This document shows, piece by piece, positions 20,956 to 33,138 of a stretch of DNA of 64,000 bases. Source of the stretch: Corylus avellana (taxonomy: Eukaryota; Streptophyta; Magnoliopsida; Fagales; Betulaceae). Below the pieces are notes generated by a model. It worked only from the letters and a program-made list of their open reading frames with translations. It ran no database searches and was not told the origin of the DNA. A program made the position numbers and the translations under genes. The DNA lies in NCBI RefSeq assembly GCF_901000735.1, contig NC_081550.1, forward strand, positions 10,468,289 through 10,532,288. Direction: 5' to 3'. Each line of letters starts with the position of its first letter. Position 1 is the stretch's first letter.

Positions 20956-21114
20956 CCGCAACCGCTAACCGCCTAGTGGTTAACGGTTAGCGGTTAGCGA
21001 AATAGATAACCGCCCGCTAACCGCTTTTACAAAATTGGGCTTTTTTTGGGGCTTTTTGGGCGTTTTTGGGCTTTCTTTAGGGCTTTTTGGGCGTTTTTGG
21101 GATTTTTTTTTACA

Positions 21115-21152
<38 letters not shown>

Positions 21153-22010
21153 TATTTTTAGTGTCTTCTTGAGCCCAATTGCTATAAAAAGAGCCCATAT
21201 TAAAAAATCAAAAATATTTGACCCAAAATTTACACTTACTTGTACTTTAAAAAATTTTCCTTAAATACTAATCATAACTGGTTAACTTTTTTAAAAAAAA
21301 AAAAAAAAAAAATCAACACAATATATAAAAAAATGTTCAGAATTCAGACAACTGTCACAACATATAATAATAATACATTAATATTTAAATTGGGTTTATA
21401 AGTAACACATTGGTCATTGTTTAATCCAATGTCAATTACTTAATTTGATATTATATAAATCATATCATCATTGTACATTAATAATATGATTCAATTGAAG
21501 TCTTGAATAAAGTATTTGAATTGTTATTGAATCATATGATTAAGTATTAATATTATACATTTATATTATTCATATGCATATATAGACTTATAAGTTTATA
21601 ACATACATTTGAAATAAGTCTCTAGATATTTAATTGTTGTATTACTATGAATTAGTATACTTATGGGTTATGTCATATTATATATGTATAATTTGTTATT
21701 ATATAATCAAATGATTTAATGATCAATTGATTATGTGATATAATCATATAAATTATAGTAATAATATATTAATACTCAAATTGTGATTTAATGATCAAGT
21801 GATTATGTTATATATATAAATATTTTTACAATTATAATTATAAAAATATATTATATAAAAAGGCGCTTAGCGGTACGGTCAGTAAATCCAATAACTGCTA
21901 ACCGTTAGGCGGTTATAGCGGTTAGGCAGTTAGTAGTTAGGCGGTTAACGGCTAATACGGTTAAGCGGTTAACGATTAGGGGTTAGAAACCACCGGCATT
22001 GATACCCCTA
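20871..22010. mobile_element. Non-autonomous hAT-like element with TAACCGC subterminal repeats
   Basis: Its termini are TAGGGGTGTCAAGGCGG at the left and the inverted form at the right (CCGGCATTGATACCCCTA). Many copies of GCGGTTA/TAACCGC lie within about 150 bp of each end, as expected for transposase-binding subterminal repeats. The interior is low-complexity and AT-rich, with a long poly-T run near 21118-21150 and no transposase. The 8-bp duplication is seen using copy 1's left flank: AGTAAAAT versus GGTAAAAT after 22010 (7 of 8). It ends 237 bp before the SMG8 start codon. Confidence 0.75.
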
Positions 22011-22247
22011 GGTAAAATGCTATTTTGCCCATTGTTTCTCCCCTTGCCTAATTCCCTTCGTGTGAAAAGGAAAAAAACTGGGTGTTGCCATATAACGAGA
22101 CGGAGGCCGAGTTGACTCACCGTATCTCTGGGCTCAGAAACAGGCTAGGCAATTGCAATCCCTTCCTCTCTATCTCTCTCTGTCTCTCCATGTGAGCCCG
22201 AGCCAAAGTAAATAAGCGGTCACTTCAAAACCTTCGCTTCCCTTCCA
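22011..22247 (+). promoter_or_regulatory. SMG8 proximal promoter and 5' UTR region
   Basis: The stretch between the hAT-like element and the start codon. A pyrimidine-rich tract CTCTCTATCTCTCTCTGTCT lies at 22166-22185, a type of element common near plant transcription starts. I see no clear TATA box. Because the transposon ends at 22010, most of the upstream regulatory sequence is transposon-derived or lies beyond it. Confidence 0.5.
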
Positions 22248-25200
22248 ATGGAGCCTTCCAACCCCAGCCCCAACCCCAACCCCTCCTCCATGCGGGTCCT
22301 AATTCGCCCGCCACCCACTTCCTCTTCGCCCTTCCAAGCCCCTCTCCCTCCTCCTCCAGACCCCCCACCACCTTCTTCATCACAACCTCGCTTTCCAGAG
22401 GGCGTCGTCGTGGTGGGCTTCGTTTCCCGAAGACCCGACCACTCTGCCCGCCTCATCAACCGCGTCCTCGACTCCAATGTCTTCGGCTCCGGCGCCCTGG
22501 ACAAGACCCTCTGCCTGCTCGACAAAGAGGGGGTCAGGGACTCGGATTGGTTCAAGTCCAGAAGAATCAGCTACTACCACCACCAGGAGAAGGGAATTTT
22601 GTTTTTGCAATTTTCTTCCACCCGCTGCCCCGCCATGGACGGGCTCTCGGAGCCCGGGTCGATTTTTGATTCGGCCCTCGAGGAGCGTGACGTCGGGGAT
22701 CTCCAGGGGATGCTCTTCATGTTCACTGTGAGTCCTTTTCCGTTTGCTTTTATTTTATTTTATTTTTTCAAAAAAAAAAAAAATGTTTTGTCAGTAAGAG
22801 AAGCTAAAGAGTGAAGCCATTCTGAAACACATGAACTGGTCTCATTTATTTATTTTCGAGTATGAATTGTGAAACCATGGGAGGAAATTTGGGCTTCGTT
22901 CAGATTGCGTGTAGAATATTATTGGACTCATTTGGTTCAATGGCAATTACCGTTGGCCTTTTATCTATCGGAAGATTATTCTTTTTTGAATGTTGTATGC
23001 CCAGTATGGTTTAATAGGGTTGAAGTTCTTTCCATGAGAAATAGGTGGGTTTTGGTAGTTCCATACAATCAGAAAATGCATGTCACGAACTTCACAAGTT
23101 TTCTCCCCTTTGATCGGTAAGCTGCACAAGCATCCGGTGGGTTTTGAGTCCCTAATCTCAACTTCCATCGATACTAACGGCGTGGGGAAGTGTCATTTGA
23201 GCAATAGCTCATTGGCAATCAAGAGCTTGTTGTTGGGGTGTTGATCCTTGATGATCTGGTCATCTAGAGTTGGACTAGAAGGATTTAATTGGAATCTGTA
23301 TTTTGCCATTTCTTTCAAAATGGTTCCTGTTTTGTGTCTTTTGAAATTCTAGTGTAGAGTCTTCAATAAAGGAAAAGTACTCTGCCTATAGAGGGGGGGA
23401 TATACAACAACATTGTAGTTGTTTGGAGCTTCCAAGATCAAGTGTTTTGGGTTCTTGATTTATGGGTCAGTGTGGTGTGTTTGTATTTTTTTATGAGAAT
23501 GTAGTCTAGTAATTGGTCTATCTGATGATCAACTCGATTAGTGATGCTTGCAGGTTTGCCATGTAATAATATATATCCAGGAGGGGTCACGCTTTGATAT
23601 TCAAACTTTGAAAAAATTTCGAGTTTTACAAGCTGCTAAGCATGCTTTGGCTCCATTTGTAAGATCTCGAACTACACCACCATTACCATCTAGGCCACAT
23701 TCTTCTTCATCCACAGGAAATAGCACATCCACCACCTCCTCCAGCAATCCTTCTCCAGGAAGAACTGGTGGCACCTTGAGTCGCAATGCTTCAGCTGTTT
23801 CTCTCATGTCAGGTTTAGGTTCCTATACCTCTTTCTTTCCAGGACAGTGTACTCCAGTCATACTGTTTGTTTTCGTTGAGGATTTCTCAGATGTGCCAAA
23901 TCCAAGTCCTAATGTCGAGGAGTCAACAGATACTTCCTCATTTAATCAGTCTTCTAGCTTGAGCAGTTTAGCTAGACCAAGCATGCCAGTTAAAGGTTCA
24001 GTTTCTGTTATGGTGCTTGCACGCCCTGTGAATAAATCTGAAGGTGGTTTTAGGAAGAAACTGCAGTCGTCTCTTGAAGCACAAATTCGCTTTTTAATTA
24101 AGAAATGCCGAATACTTTCAGGTTCTGAAACTAGTCATTCTGGTTCAAGAAGTGGGGTTGCTTCAAGTTCAGCACCATTGTTTTCACTCGATGCATCGAG
24201 GGCAGTTGTACTCTTAGATCAGTCTACAAGTCAGAGATGTGAATCTCTTGAGTTTGCCATTGGCCTTGTGGAAGATGTCTTCAATGGAAAAGAAACCTCA
24301 GATTCTCTTCTGCTTGAAACCCATAGTCAGAGTGCGAGCAAAGAGGATGTATTGTCTCTAAAGGAGTTCATTTACAAGCAGTGTGATATTTTAAGAGGGA
24401 GAGGAGGCCTGGTCAGTAATACCAACAGTGGCTCAGCTGCTGGTGTTGGTATGGTTGCTGTTGCTGCAGCTGCGGCTGCTGCCTCAGCTGCATCTGGAAA
24501 GACATTTACCGCTCCAGAACTTCCAAATCTAGAAATTTGGTTATCTTCCAGTCAACTAATTTTGCAAGGAGTGCTCTCTGGAAAAGGTGGGTGCATAGAT
24601 GAAACTGAAATTGGTAAAAGAAAACCTCGTCTAGTGAACACTGCTGCTCCACCACGGGTTGAAGGACCTTCTTTGAAAAATATGGACCCTCTGGATGTTG
24701 CAGTATCTTGGTTGGAATGTGGTAGAGGACTGAACACAAAATTTTCCACTAGGTGGTGTGAAAGAGCCCTTCCAGCTGCCAAGGAGGTTTACTTAAACAA
24801 CTTGCCTGCTTGTTATCCAACACCGCTGCATGAAGCTCATTTGGAGAAAGCTTTGCATGCCTTCCACTCAATGGTCAAGGGACCTGCGGTGCAATTTTTT
24901 GCGAAAAAGTTGGAAGATGAATGCACGCATATCTGGAAGTCTGGGAGGCAATTGTGTGATGCTGTTAGTTTGACCGGAAAACCATGTATGCACCAGAGGC
25001 ATGATGTCCAAACTGATCAGTCAGATTTAGAACCTGGGGTCAAGCCACATTCCAGTGGATATGTATTCCTTCGTGCTTGCACATGTGGCCGTTCACGGCA
25101 ACTGCAAGCTGATCCTTTTGATTTTGAATCAGCAAATATTTTTTCCAGTTGCTTTCCAGATTGTGACAGGCTCCTTCCTGCACTTCAACTTCCAGAAGTA

Positions 25201-28200
25201 AGCAATACAGGACCTATTCAGCTCTCCTCATGGAGTTTGATACGAGTTGGGGGTGCAAGGTACTATGAGCCTTCTAAAGGCTTGCTTCAGAGTGGGTTCT
25301 CTGCCACCCAGAAGTTTCTTTTGAAATGGACTATATTTCTAGATATGCGTAAAAGCCCAAATGGCTTACCTAAAAGTGCTGTGCAACATGGTTCTCTAAC
25401 CAGGTCAAGTGCAAAACTCAAGGTTAATGCAGATATGGATATTAAGAAAACTGGTATTGCACAGATGTACTCGGGAGATTTGCAGACTGGAGGTGAACAT
25501 CAAGGGAAACCTTCTGAAAACATCAAGTTTGGTGACAATAAAATCAGTTTTGGTAGAGGTCTTCCCAATTTTATATTGAGAAAACCATTTTCTGCGGTCG
25601 TTGCTGGATCAGCAGCCACAGATTCAGGATTCCCTCCTCTCCAGCAGAGTAGGCAATCTTTATCAGTTTCAGATAAGGATAAGCAAAATAGGGCAAGAGA
25701 TCGGAGTGTTGAACAGGCTCATGCAACTGATGATGATCAAGGATCTCAAAAGTCTGAAGATATTTTATCTGGTCAGCAAGCCTTAAATGGTGTGGATACT
25801 AATGGCTACACAGATGGGGACCCCTTCTTAAGGATAGGCAGTAATGTAGTTCCTGTAAATGTGAATGGCGGTGAAGAGATGAAAATGAACCCTTCTTTGA
25901 AGCATGTAATAGCGTATGTTGGATTTGAGCATGAGTGCCCCCATGGCCATCGTTTCCTATTGAATCCAGAGCATTTCAATGAACTTGGATCCTCATATTC
26001 ATTGTTTGAAGAATCTCATATCACTTCTTCAGTTGAAATTTCAGACCATAATGTGGCATACCCTTCAAACCTACGAAAAAATGGTGGTCATGGTAAAGTT
26101 CATCGAAACTCAAAAGTGATGACTGCTAGTGCTGTAAAAAAAGAGAAAAACATGGGTAAGCCAAAGGAGATAGTGGCTAATGGCAAGCTATTTTTAGGTG
26201 GGACAATTCAGTTCTCTGGGACAGGGAAGGAACAAAATCAGACATCCTCCAGTTTATCAAAACTGCCCAACTTTGTGAAAGAGCTTGAAGGGGGCCTTCA
26301 GTCTATTGGCCTTGATGATGGTGGATGTGCTTTCTCCATGTTGAATAGAAATATACCAGTTTTCATGAACTGCCCACACTGTAGACTCTCCACGAAAAAG
26401 AAGGATCTACCAAAGATTAAATTTGCTGGCACAATATCACAGCTTCAAAGGATTTTTCTGGTACCAAATGTTGCTTATATGCATTTTTTTTACATTTATA
26501 TTAGTTCTCTCCAAAACAAAATCTGGGCTTTCTAGCAACAATCCCGTGCATGAAGAGTTTATCTACCTTAGTTATCATACATTGTCAATGATGATTGAGT
26601 ACTAGATGCTAATTTAAAGCAAAAGTATGATGCGCAAAATATTTGACGAGATTTAGCATTTTTGTCATGTAACCATACTAGCTGAAACTATTTCCATGGG
26701 TCAACAAAATGATTTCAACACTATCATATTGTTTTGTGCGAAAGATGGTGGGACATAATATCTTCAAAAATGCTTAGAACTTTTTTCTTTGACAAGTAAT
26801 TGATTAGTAATTGCGATATCATTAAAAGCGTAAAGCGCCCCCATAGACACATAAAGTATACAAGAAAAGCCACCTAACTAGTCGGGGCAAAAAGAACAAG
26901 AAAATCATGTTAACTAATCACCACAAGAGAAACCTAAGCAACTGTCCAGAGATATAAAGTGATGAAAAATAAAGACTTAGTCTCCTTTATAGCCCTTTCG
27001 CGGTCCTCAAAATTTCTATCGTTCCTTTTTTTTCCACAGACATCTTAAAGGCACAAAGACACCATCCTCTACAAGTTTCTAATCCCCAACCCTCCCTCAA
27101 AGATCAGCGTATAAACCTTCGGCTTACTCACATAGTGATGTTTGAACTTTTCGCCTAACTCACCCCATAAGAAATCACATTGGAGCTTTTCAATACGGTT
27201 TGCAACACTCGTAGGGAGATGAAATAGGGACATGAAGTACGAAGGTATGTTGGATAGAGTGCTCTTGATAAGGGTAATCCTACCACTCTTAGACAAATAC
27301 AACAGTTTCTAACTAGCCAACCAACATTTTATCTTCACAATAACGTCCCATATATGCTTGGCCTTATAGGAAGCCCCCAACGGAAGAGCGAGATACTTCA
27401 AGGGTAGGGACACAACCCCACAACCTAGAATCCTAGCCAACCCAGGCGCATTATCAACATATCCCACAGTGGTTCGGTATGATTTTAGTTACTTTTTTTC
27501 ATTAGAGTAATGCTACACATAGCCTCCTTGGCATGAGGATAAACTGCTTAGTTCGTCTGGGGTGAAAGCTCCTAGGTTACCTGTTAACTAGTTCTGGCGG
27601 GTGGGGTCAGATACCCGTAGGAGTTTGATTAACAGTGAAGATTGTTGTACAGTATGCGTTTGCGCCATGCAATTAATCTGAGTAAAGTTCTCCTACGTTA
27701 TCAAAAAAAAAAAAAAAAGTAATGCTACACATACTCCCATTCTCTCACTCCCACTCTCATACACCCTTTGGTGGCTCCCACTCTTACCATTGGATTTGTG
27801 ACACATTATTATTGGATTTTGATCCAATGGTGGGAGTGCGAGCCACCGAAGGGTATGTGAGAGTAGAAGTGAAAGAATGAGAGTGTGTAGCATTGCTCTT
27901 TTCATTATGGTTTGGTATAAAAAATTATTGACGTTACTTAGACTGGGTGAGGGATGCTCTATGTGTCCCATATGTTTTGGTCTGATGGAATCATTAAATT
28001 TTGCACATCTATCTCATTTTAAATTTCATCAGATGGTAAAACTAATAGAAGTCCTCCATCTTTCTCTGATCATATAGACCTTTAGATTGTTCAATGAGGT
28101 GGGAGGTCTTTTTCCTCAGTGACAATTCATTTCCATTGTTGTACATGAATCTTGGAAGCAGTATCTATCTTGTTGACTTAACTAGGTTGAGAATTCTAAA

Positions 28201-29478
28201 CATATATTAGGAGGAGGGGCATTTTGAGAACAGATGGCTGCCTTCTGTATATTCCATGAATGAAGCATACTTGAAACTTATACACAATGCTACAGTCTCT
28301 ATCTGATGAATTAACTAATCATATATCACAGGGAGGGGCATTTGGAAAATAAATGCCTGCCTTCTGTATATTCCATGAATAAACTATACTTGAAACTTAT
28401 AGACAATACGCGTGTCCAATCAGAAATAACGAGGTTAGATTACTTGGGTTTATGCGTGCTGTTAGATCTGAAAGATTGAAACTGAAGTAAGTACAACACA
28501 CATGATTATTTTTATATATTTGGGTTTTTCTTCTTTTGTAGGGTGGCCCCGGGGGGGGGGGGGTGGTGATGAATTAAAACTTGCTGTAAATGTGCTTCTC
28601 TTTATTTGATGATATCTAATCATTGGAATTTTCTTGTAGGTCACACCTCCATTTCCAGTCATATTAGCAACATGCCCTATTATAAAATTTGAGGTATGTC
28701 TCGTTTGCTAACTGTAACATGCATCAGTTAGCTTCATATAAATTAAGTGTACCACTTGTAAAGATAGGAATTCCTGTCGTCCTTTGTTCCCCGATTAATT
28801 TGTATGTGGAGTTAAGACTTAAGCGTCATATGTTTGGTGATAAGGCAGTATTTGACTAAAGCTTACCTAGGAGGTGGTGGATTAGTGTGTATACTTCTTA
28901 TATCTGTCCTTAGTACATCATCTCTTCTTGACAGATTAGAATCATCAAAAGGATTGTTTAATAGCTCAGTTGACTAGTATCATGAAATTTAGTCTTTTTT
29001 GGGATTAAATGATCCTCATGTTGATTTAATTATCCTGAATTTGAACTGTCTGTTACATGCGCTTGTCCGGTGTTTCAGTTTGAAATTTTTGCGTTTCCTG
29101 TTGTTGGTACACACTTAATGTTTTTGTTCTTAAAATCATGCATTAGATCTTTGTTGGAAATTCTAAGTTTAGCTTTCCTCACTTTATAGCAATCACTTGC
29201 AGGAATCATGCCTACCTATGAAAATTTTAGATTGTGAGCAAAAATTGCAGTTCAGCCTTGGATGCGGAGTAATCTTACCACCCGAGAGTTTCCTCGCACT
29301 CAAACTCCCCTCTGTGTATGGTGTGCTACTGGAGGATGGACGTGTACATCCTCTTAACCCTTTCGAACACAAACCAGAATTAACTGCCTGGATTGCCAAG
29401 GGCACGACATTGCAGGTCATGTCCAAGGATACCAGTTTTGATGAGGGGTTTCAAAATGTCAAATTTGCTGAAAGTTAG
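22248..29478 (+). CDS. SMG8: SMG8, nonsense-mediated mRNA decay factor (four exons)
   Basis: Exons at 22248-22727, 23554-26460, 28640-28693 and 29203-29478 join in frame to 3717 nt, 1238 residues. All introns have GT..AG ends (gtgagt, gtacca and gtatgt donors; gcag, gtag and gcag acceptors) and fall on codon boundaries. In animals SMG8 binds SMG9 and the SMG1 kinase and restrains UPF1 phosphorylation. Plant family members are recognised by similarity. Visible features are a Pro/Ser-rich N-terminus, the start of the G-like domain (GVVVVGFVSRRPDHSARLIN, continuing VCHVIIYIQEGSRFD), a Ser/Thr-rich loop, an Ala run and two cysteine motifs, CPHGHRF (about residue 954) and CPHC (about 1100). The C-terminus is VTPPFPVILATCPIIKFE then the last exon. 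It is intact and longer than human SMG8 through low-complexity inserts. The cell role in plants is inferred. Confidence 0.93.
26778..27487 (-). mobile_element. 5'-truncated L1 LINE fragment in SMG8 intron 2
   Basis: The minus strand encodes the C-terminal half of L1 ORF2: LGCGVVSLPLKYLALPLG, YLSKSGRITLIKSTLSNIPS, RIEKLQCDFLWG, then RNDRNFEDRERAIKE and the tail ending in AATTACTTGTCAAAG with a short A-run (T-run at 26780-26786). Several stops interrupt it. It is antisense to SMG8. No clear target duplication was found. Confidence 0.8.
27505..27898. mobile_element. MITE with 9-bp target duplication (Mutator-like), split by a SINE
   Basis: Long inverted arms start GAGTAATGCTACACAT and end GTGTAGCATTGCTC. 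The flanks are TTTTCATTA at 27496-27504 and 27899-27907. Without the SINE it is a palindrome of about 180 bp with a central loop near 27790-27820. A 9-bp duplication suggests a Mutator-type transposase. Confidence 0.8.
27522..27717 (+). mobile_element. SINE inserted in the MITE
   Basis: A 196-bp insertion with a 16-nt A tail (27703-27718), flanked by AGTAATGCTACACATA at 27506-27521 and 27718-27733. The start (CCTCCTTGGCATGAGG...CTGGGGTGAAAGCTCC) has the feel of a tRNA-derived head, but I could not assign boxes A and B with certainty. It lies in SMG8 intron 2 in the sense direction. Confidence 0.75.
28201..28409. repeat. Imperfect tandem duplication in SMG8 intron 2
   Basis: Two copies of about 90 bp (28201-28290 and 28320-28409), about 119 bp apart, share CTGCCTTCTGTATATTCCAT and ACTTGAAACTTATA. 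No coding content. Confidence 0.8.
28551..28563. repeat. Poly-G run of 13
   Basis: CCCC followed by thirteen G residues, about 77 bp upstream of SMG8 exon 3. Long G runs are rare in AT-rich plant introns and prone to length error. Confidence 0.9.
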
Positions 29479-29831
29479 AATATGGCTGCTACAAGAATCA
29501 ACATCTGTGGTGACTTTGCAATTTGCAGTGGCAGATTTGTGTGGCCTGCTCATCTTAAGCTAAGTCGAGGTGCGACCTTTTATACGATGCCTTGGATTTA
29601 TTTATTTTAATTTCAAATTTTATTGCAGTTTACGGTCAGTATGATTTTCCAACTTCTATTTACTGCTCTCTCTCTCTTTCTTCTCGAGTCCTTGTATATC
29701 TTTCTATTGCTTATCTCCTAGGCACTAGGGTTTTTGCTGAGTTTTCTCATTTCACAAATTTTCTTGTTAAAACACGATTTGCAAAATATAAAGCAATTAA
29801 TAAAAATGGAAATGTAAGCTAAATAATTGAT
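29479..29831 (+). other. Likely SMG8 3' UTR
   Basis: Follows the stop codon at 29476-29478. A possible polyadenylation signal AATAAA lies at 29799-29804. The end of the transcript cannot be fixed from sequence alone. Confidence 0.45.
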
Positions 29832-29844
29832 AACCATGATATAT

Positions 29845-30151
29845 ATATTTTTTGATAAGTAATCGAGATATCATTAAAAGCGTTAAGGCGCTCCCAAGTA
29901 CATGAGAAAAACCTAGGTAGAAGAAAAAAAAAAACAGGAAAATCGTGATAACTAATCACTTAAGAGAAATAAAAGCAGCTGTCCAAAGGTATAAAGTATA
30001 GAAAAATAAAGCTTTAATCTCTTCTAAAGACCTCTTGCGGTCCTTAAAACTTCTGTCATTTCTTTCCCTCCATAAATACCACAACAGTCACACGACGACA
30101 CCATTATCCACACAGCTGTACTCTGAGCACTACCAACAGTCCACCAAAAAA
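29845..30151 (-). mobile_element. 5'-truncated L1 fragment just downstream of SMG8
   Basis: About 307 bp, flanked by AACCATGATATAT at 29832-29844 and 30152-30164. The minus strand encodes the ORF2 tail (RERNDRSFKDRKRSLEEIK-like wording) and the same 3' end as the intron-2 L1 (GATATCTCGATTACTTATC and A-run). Both copies are antisense to SMG8. Confidence 0.85.
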
Positions 30152-30164
30152 AACCATGATATAT

Positions 30165-33138
30165 CATAAAGCAATGCTATTGTTTCATTTTCATGGAAAA
30201 CGCTGTTTAGTTGTGATTAAAATGAATGGTTGAACGAATTACTATAGCCAGTGTCAAGTAGTTGGAATTATGCTTTTTCTGAATTCATTTGAGGCTCAGC
30301 ATGATGGATTTTTTCTTCGTTGATTTTTTCTTTTTTCACTATTCATGCATTGATAATCCATGAAGCAATATATATAAATACAGATGAGGTTACCATATAT
30401 TATAGGTATGCTAATATAACAAAACTTGAGAAAGTTTGATAACTATATGGCAGGATACATTATATACATACATACCTGTACATATGTGTGTATAGATTGA
30501 TTTTTAATAAATTGTCAACGATTCTATCATGGTAATTTTAATAACTTTAATCACACAAGCATTCTTAATGTATAAACATATGTCCTAAACCTATCTTAGT
30601 GTCTTTAGTTGCAATTAGATAGTCTTTATATTAAATGTGGTTGTATCGATGTGTGTCTGACACCTTGTCCAATAAATATTTGATGTATTTTTAAAATAGT
30701 TTTGATTATCAAACTCAAAAGAGAGTGCTGGATATGTATTGGTGTGAGTATTGGAAGAGTAATGGCATTCCAATATGAATATAGCGCTTTTATAAATATC
30801 CAATGCTTCTTGAAGTGCTGAGGATGATGTTCTCTAGTTATAAATGGAAACTTATGATTGGACAAGTGTTTGCAGGATCAGGATCTCAAAATGTTGCCTT
30901 TGGTGATTGGTCAGCTGCAACCAGAAGGCTCTGAGAATCTGAAATTTTCAGCTGTTGCCAGGTTTGTGCCTAGCTATCTTCCTCTCGATAAGCATCATCA
31001 TTTATTTCACTATTGATCATGCTGCCTGTTTATCAGGTATGGTTTGGACCTTGTTGCTGCCTTCAAGGGGAGCTTCCTTACCCTGTGGTATACACTATAT
31101 CTTTAATTTTCCTCTTGTCTATGCTAGATTAGTCAGGATTTGGTAGATACTTACATTTGATCTAATGTTCTTCAGAAGGATTTGGCAGAGTTTGGCTTTT
31201 TTAATGTATTGGTTCACCATAACTCTGCTGGATCTGCGATACTAACCACATGCTTGATAGTCCGGTAATCAAAATGATCTTTAAGGAAAATTTAGTGTCG
31301 ATGGTAGTAATAATGAATAATGATTCTCGTGCATTTTTTTTTTTTTTTTGTTACATATCCTTCAAATTTTTGTTGTCCTTTTTTTAATGTCAAATTTGAT
31401 CTTGTCTTTTCCAAAAGAAGTGAATTTGGTTTGTAGCCAGACAGACGTCTACTCAGGCAATGGAAAGTACTAACATTTCTTCTCCTTTTATACGGTTGCA
31501 TATACTGAAACTATGATAATCACTTTGAACATATTTTGACTAGGTGTGTGCGTGCTAGATAACACACTGGAGATTTTGAAAACAGGATTATTTTTTATTT
31601 TATTTTGTTGCATCGCCAACTTTGAGACTGCCGCAATCATGGCTGGCCATTAGATCGCTGCTCTAGGCTGCCGTGCAACAATCCGGCAACTCACTCCGGC
31701 TACAGAATCCGGTGATCTATTTCACCAATCCAGAGAAGCTCTCTTTCTGTTGCTGAAGAAGGGCTTGAGCCTAGCAGTTTAACCACCCTGAATCGGAACT
31801 ATGAAGATCTTATCTGATTTTGTTTGGTTGGAATTGGAAAGTGGCTAATGTTTTGATCTAGTTTGTTAGTGTAGATGGAAGCTTTTAGCCATGTGAATGG
31901 AAACCAAGTATTTGGTGCTACACTTAAAAATATTTGAATCTTGGAAGTTGGAGTTGAATTAGGGATAATGATTATTCACAGTGATTGTTTGTCTGAATTG
32001 CTAGCAATTGGGGTAGGTAATATGAGAGACCCCATGAGACTCACTTGCTCGGGTTGGTGGTCGAGCCGCTCAAAATTTATTTGGGTAGGTGGGTTACATA
32101 TGGAGTCTCTCACATTATTTGTTGAAATTGCTAATAATTCGGGCAAGTAATTGTAATGAATCCCAATCCATGAATAAGCAAGTCCGTATCTTGAAAATCC
32201 AAGGTTAAAGAGCTGATAAAGGGATCGCTTTAATGCAATAACCTAGGGAATTTTCATTGCGGACTTGAGGCTTCTATGTCTCTATTGTTGGCTTCTACAA
32301 TTGGCAAAAGCCTTGAAGTCAAAGCTGAACCCATTATGAACACTAGATGAATCAGGGTTAGTTTAGGGTTTGGAATTGAGGATGGATTCAGATTTGGGTC
32401 ATCTTGTTATTTGTTTCTTGGAAATTCGGATGTAGTCTCAAATCTTCTGATGCACGTCTCCTTCAGCTGAAGATGAGTTTCAGGATTGGGAGAGGGGAGA
32501 ATGAATATGGATTCGGTTTATCTTTCTCTTTTCTTTTTCTTCCTCTTAGACAAGTACATTAACAAATAACTCAAAAAACAGTTTTCATCTTTAAATAAAT
32601 AAAAACAAAAAATTCTCGCCAAAACATATTTCTTAATGTGGTGACTTCAGATTTCAGAAGGACCCGAGTGTTGGGAAGAGCCATCTCTCTCTTCTTAGAT
32701 CCTTCTCGTTTGGCAACTTAGTGGGGTAGGGTGTGTGGTGGAAGGTGAACACTATTTGTGGATGATAGAGTAGGGTGCCAAGAGTGGGTGGAGAGTGAAA
32801 CACATTTTACAAAAAACACCCCAAAACACAATATTTGTTTTGAAACATTTTATCTATTTTGGGAAGGACAACTCTAACAATCAGCTAGGAGATTTGTAAT
32901 ATTTTCTTTTCTACTTTTTTTTTCCCCATAAATTACACCAACCTCCCACAAGTTTGAAAAAAATATTAAGAACTTATCTTTTAATGTAAAAAACAGTACT
33001 TTGTAATCCATATTAGGCTGGAGCACTAACCCTCGCAAGTCGGTATTCATCCCTTATAAACTGTTGTTGGGGTCGGTTTTAACAATTGACTAACTGATCA
33101 AGAGTCAAGATGGTCAGCTACCAAACTGAACCAACTAG
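30165..33138. other. Intergenic stretch, no gene recognised
   Basis: AT-rich, with only small ORFs lacking any domain. At about 31995-32135 a weak inverted pair (GAGAGACCCCAT and ATGGAGTCTCTC) suggests an old hairpin element. The stretch 30876-30961 is bounded by splice-like dinucleotides but has no support as an exon. Confidence 0.5.

Noticed and set aside
20980..21264. Small lysine- or phenylalanine-rich ORFs in the hAT-like element
   Set aside because: They translate poly-A/poly-T and GGGCTTTTT repeats.
22728..22814. Extension of SMG8 exon 1 to the stop at 22814
   Set aside because: A gtgagt donor follows ACT at 22727, and joining to 23554 continues the expected domain in frame.
23548..23553. 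Start of a separate 995-residue protein at 23548
   Set aside because: The first codon is TTG and lies in a splice acceptor (tgcag). The frame is SMG8 exon 2 and also reads past its donor at 26461.
30876..30961. Extra SMG8 exon or small gene
   Set aside because: Splice-like borders exist, but the last coding exon already ends with a family-typical C-terminus and stop. At most it is a UTR exon.
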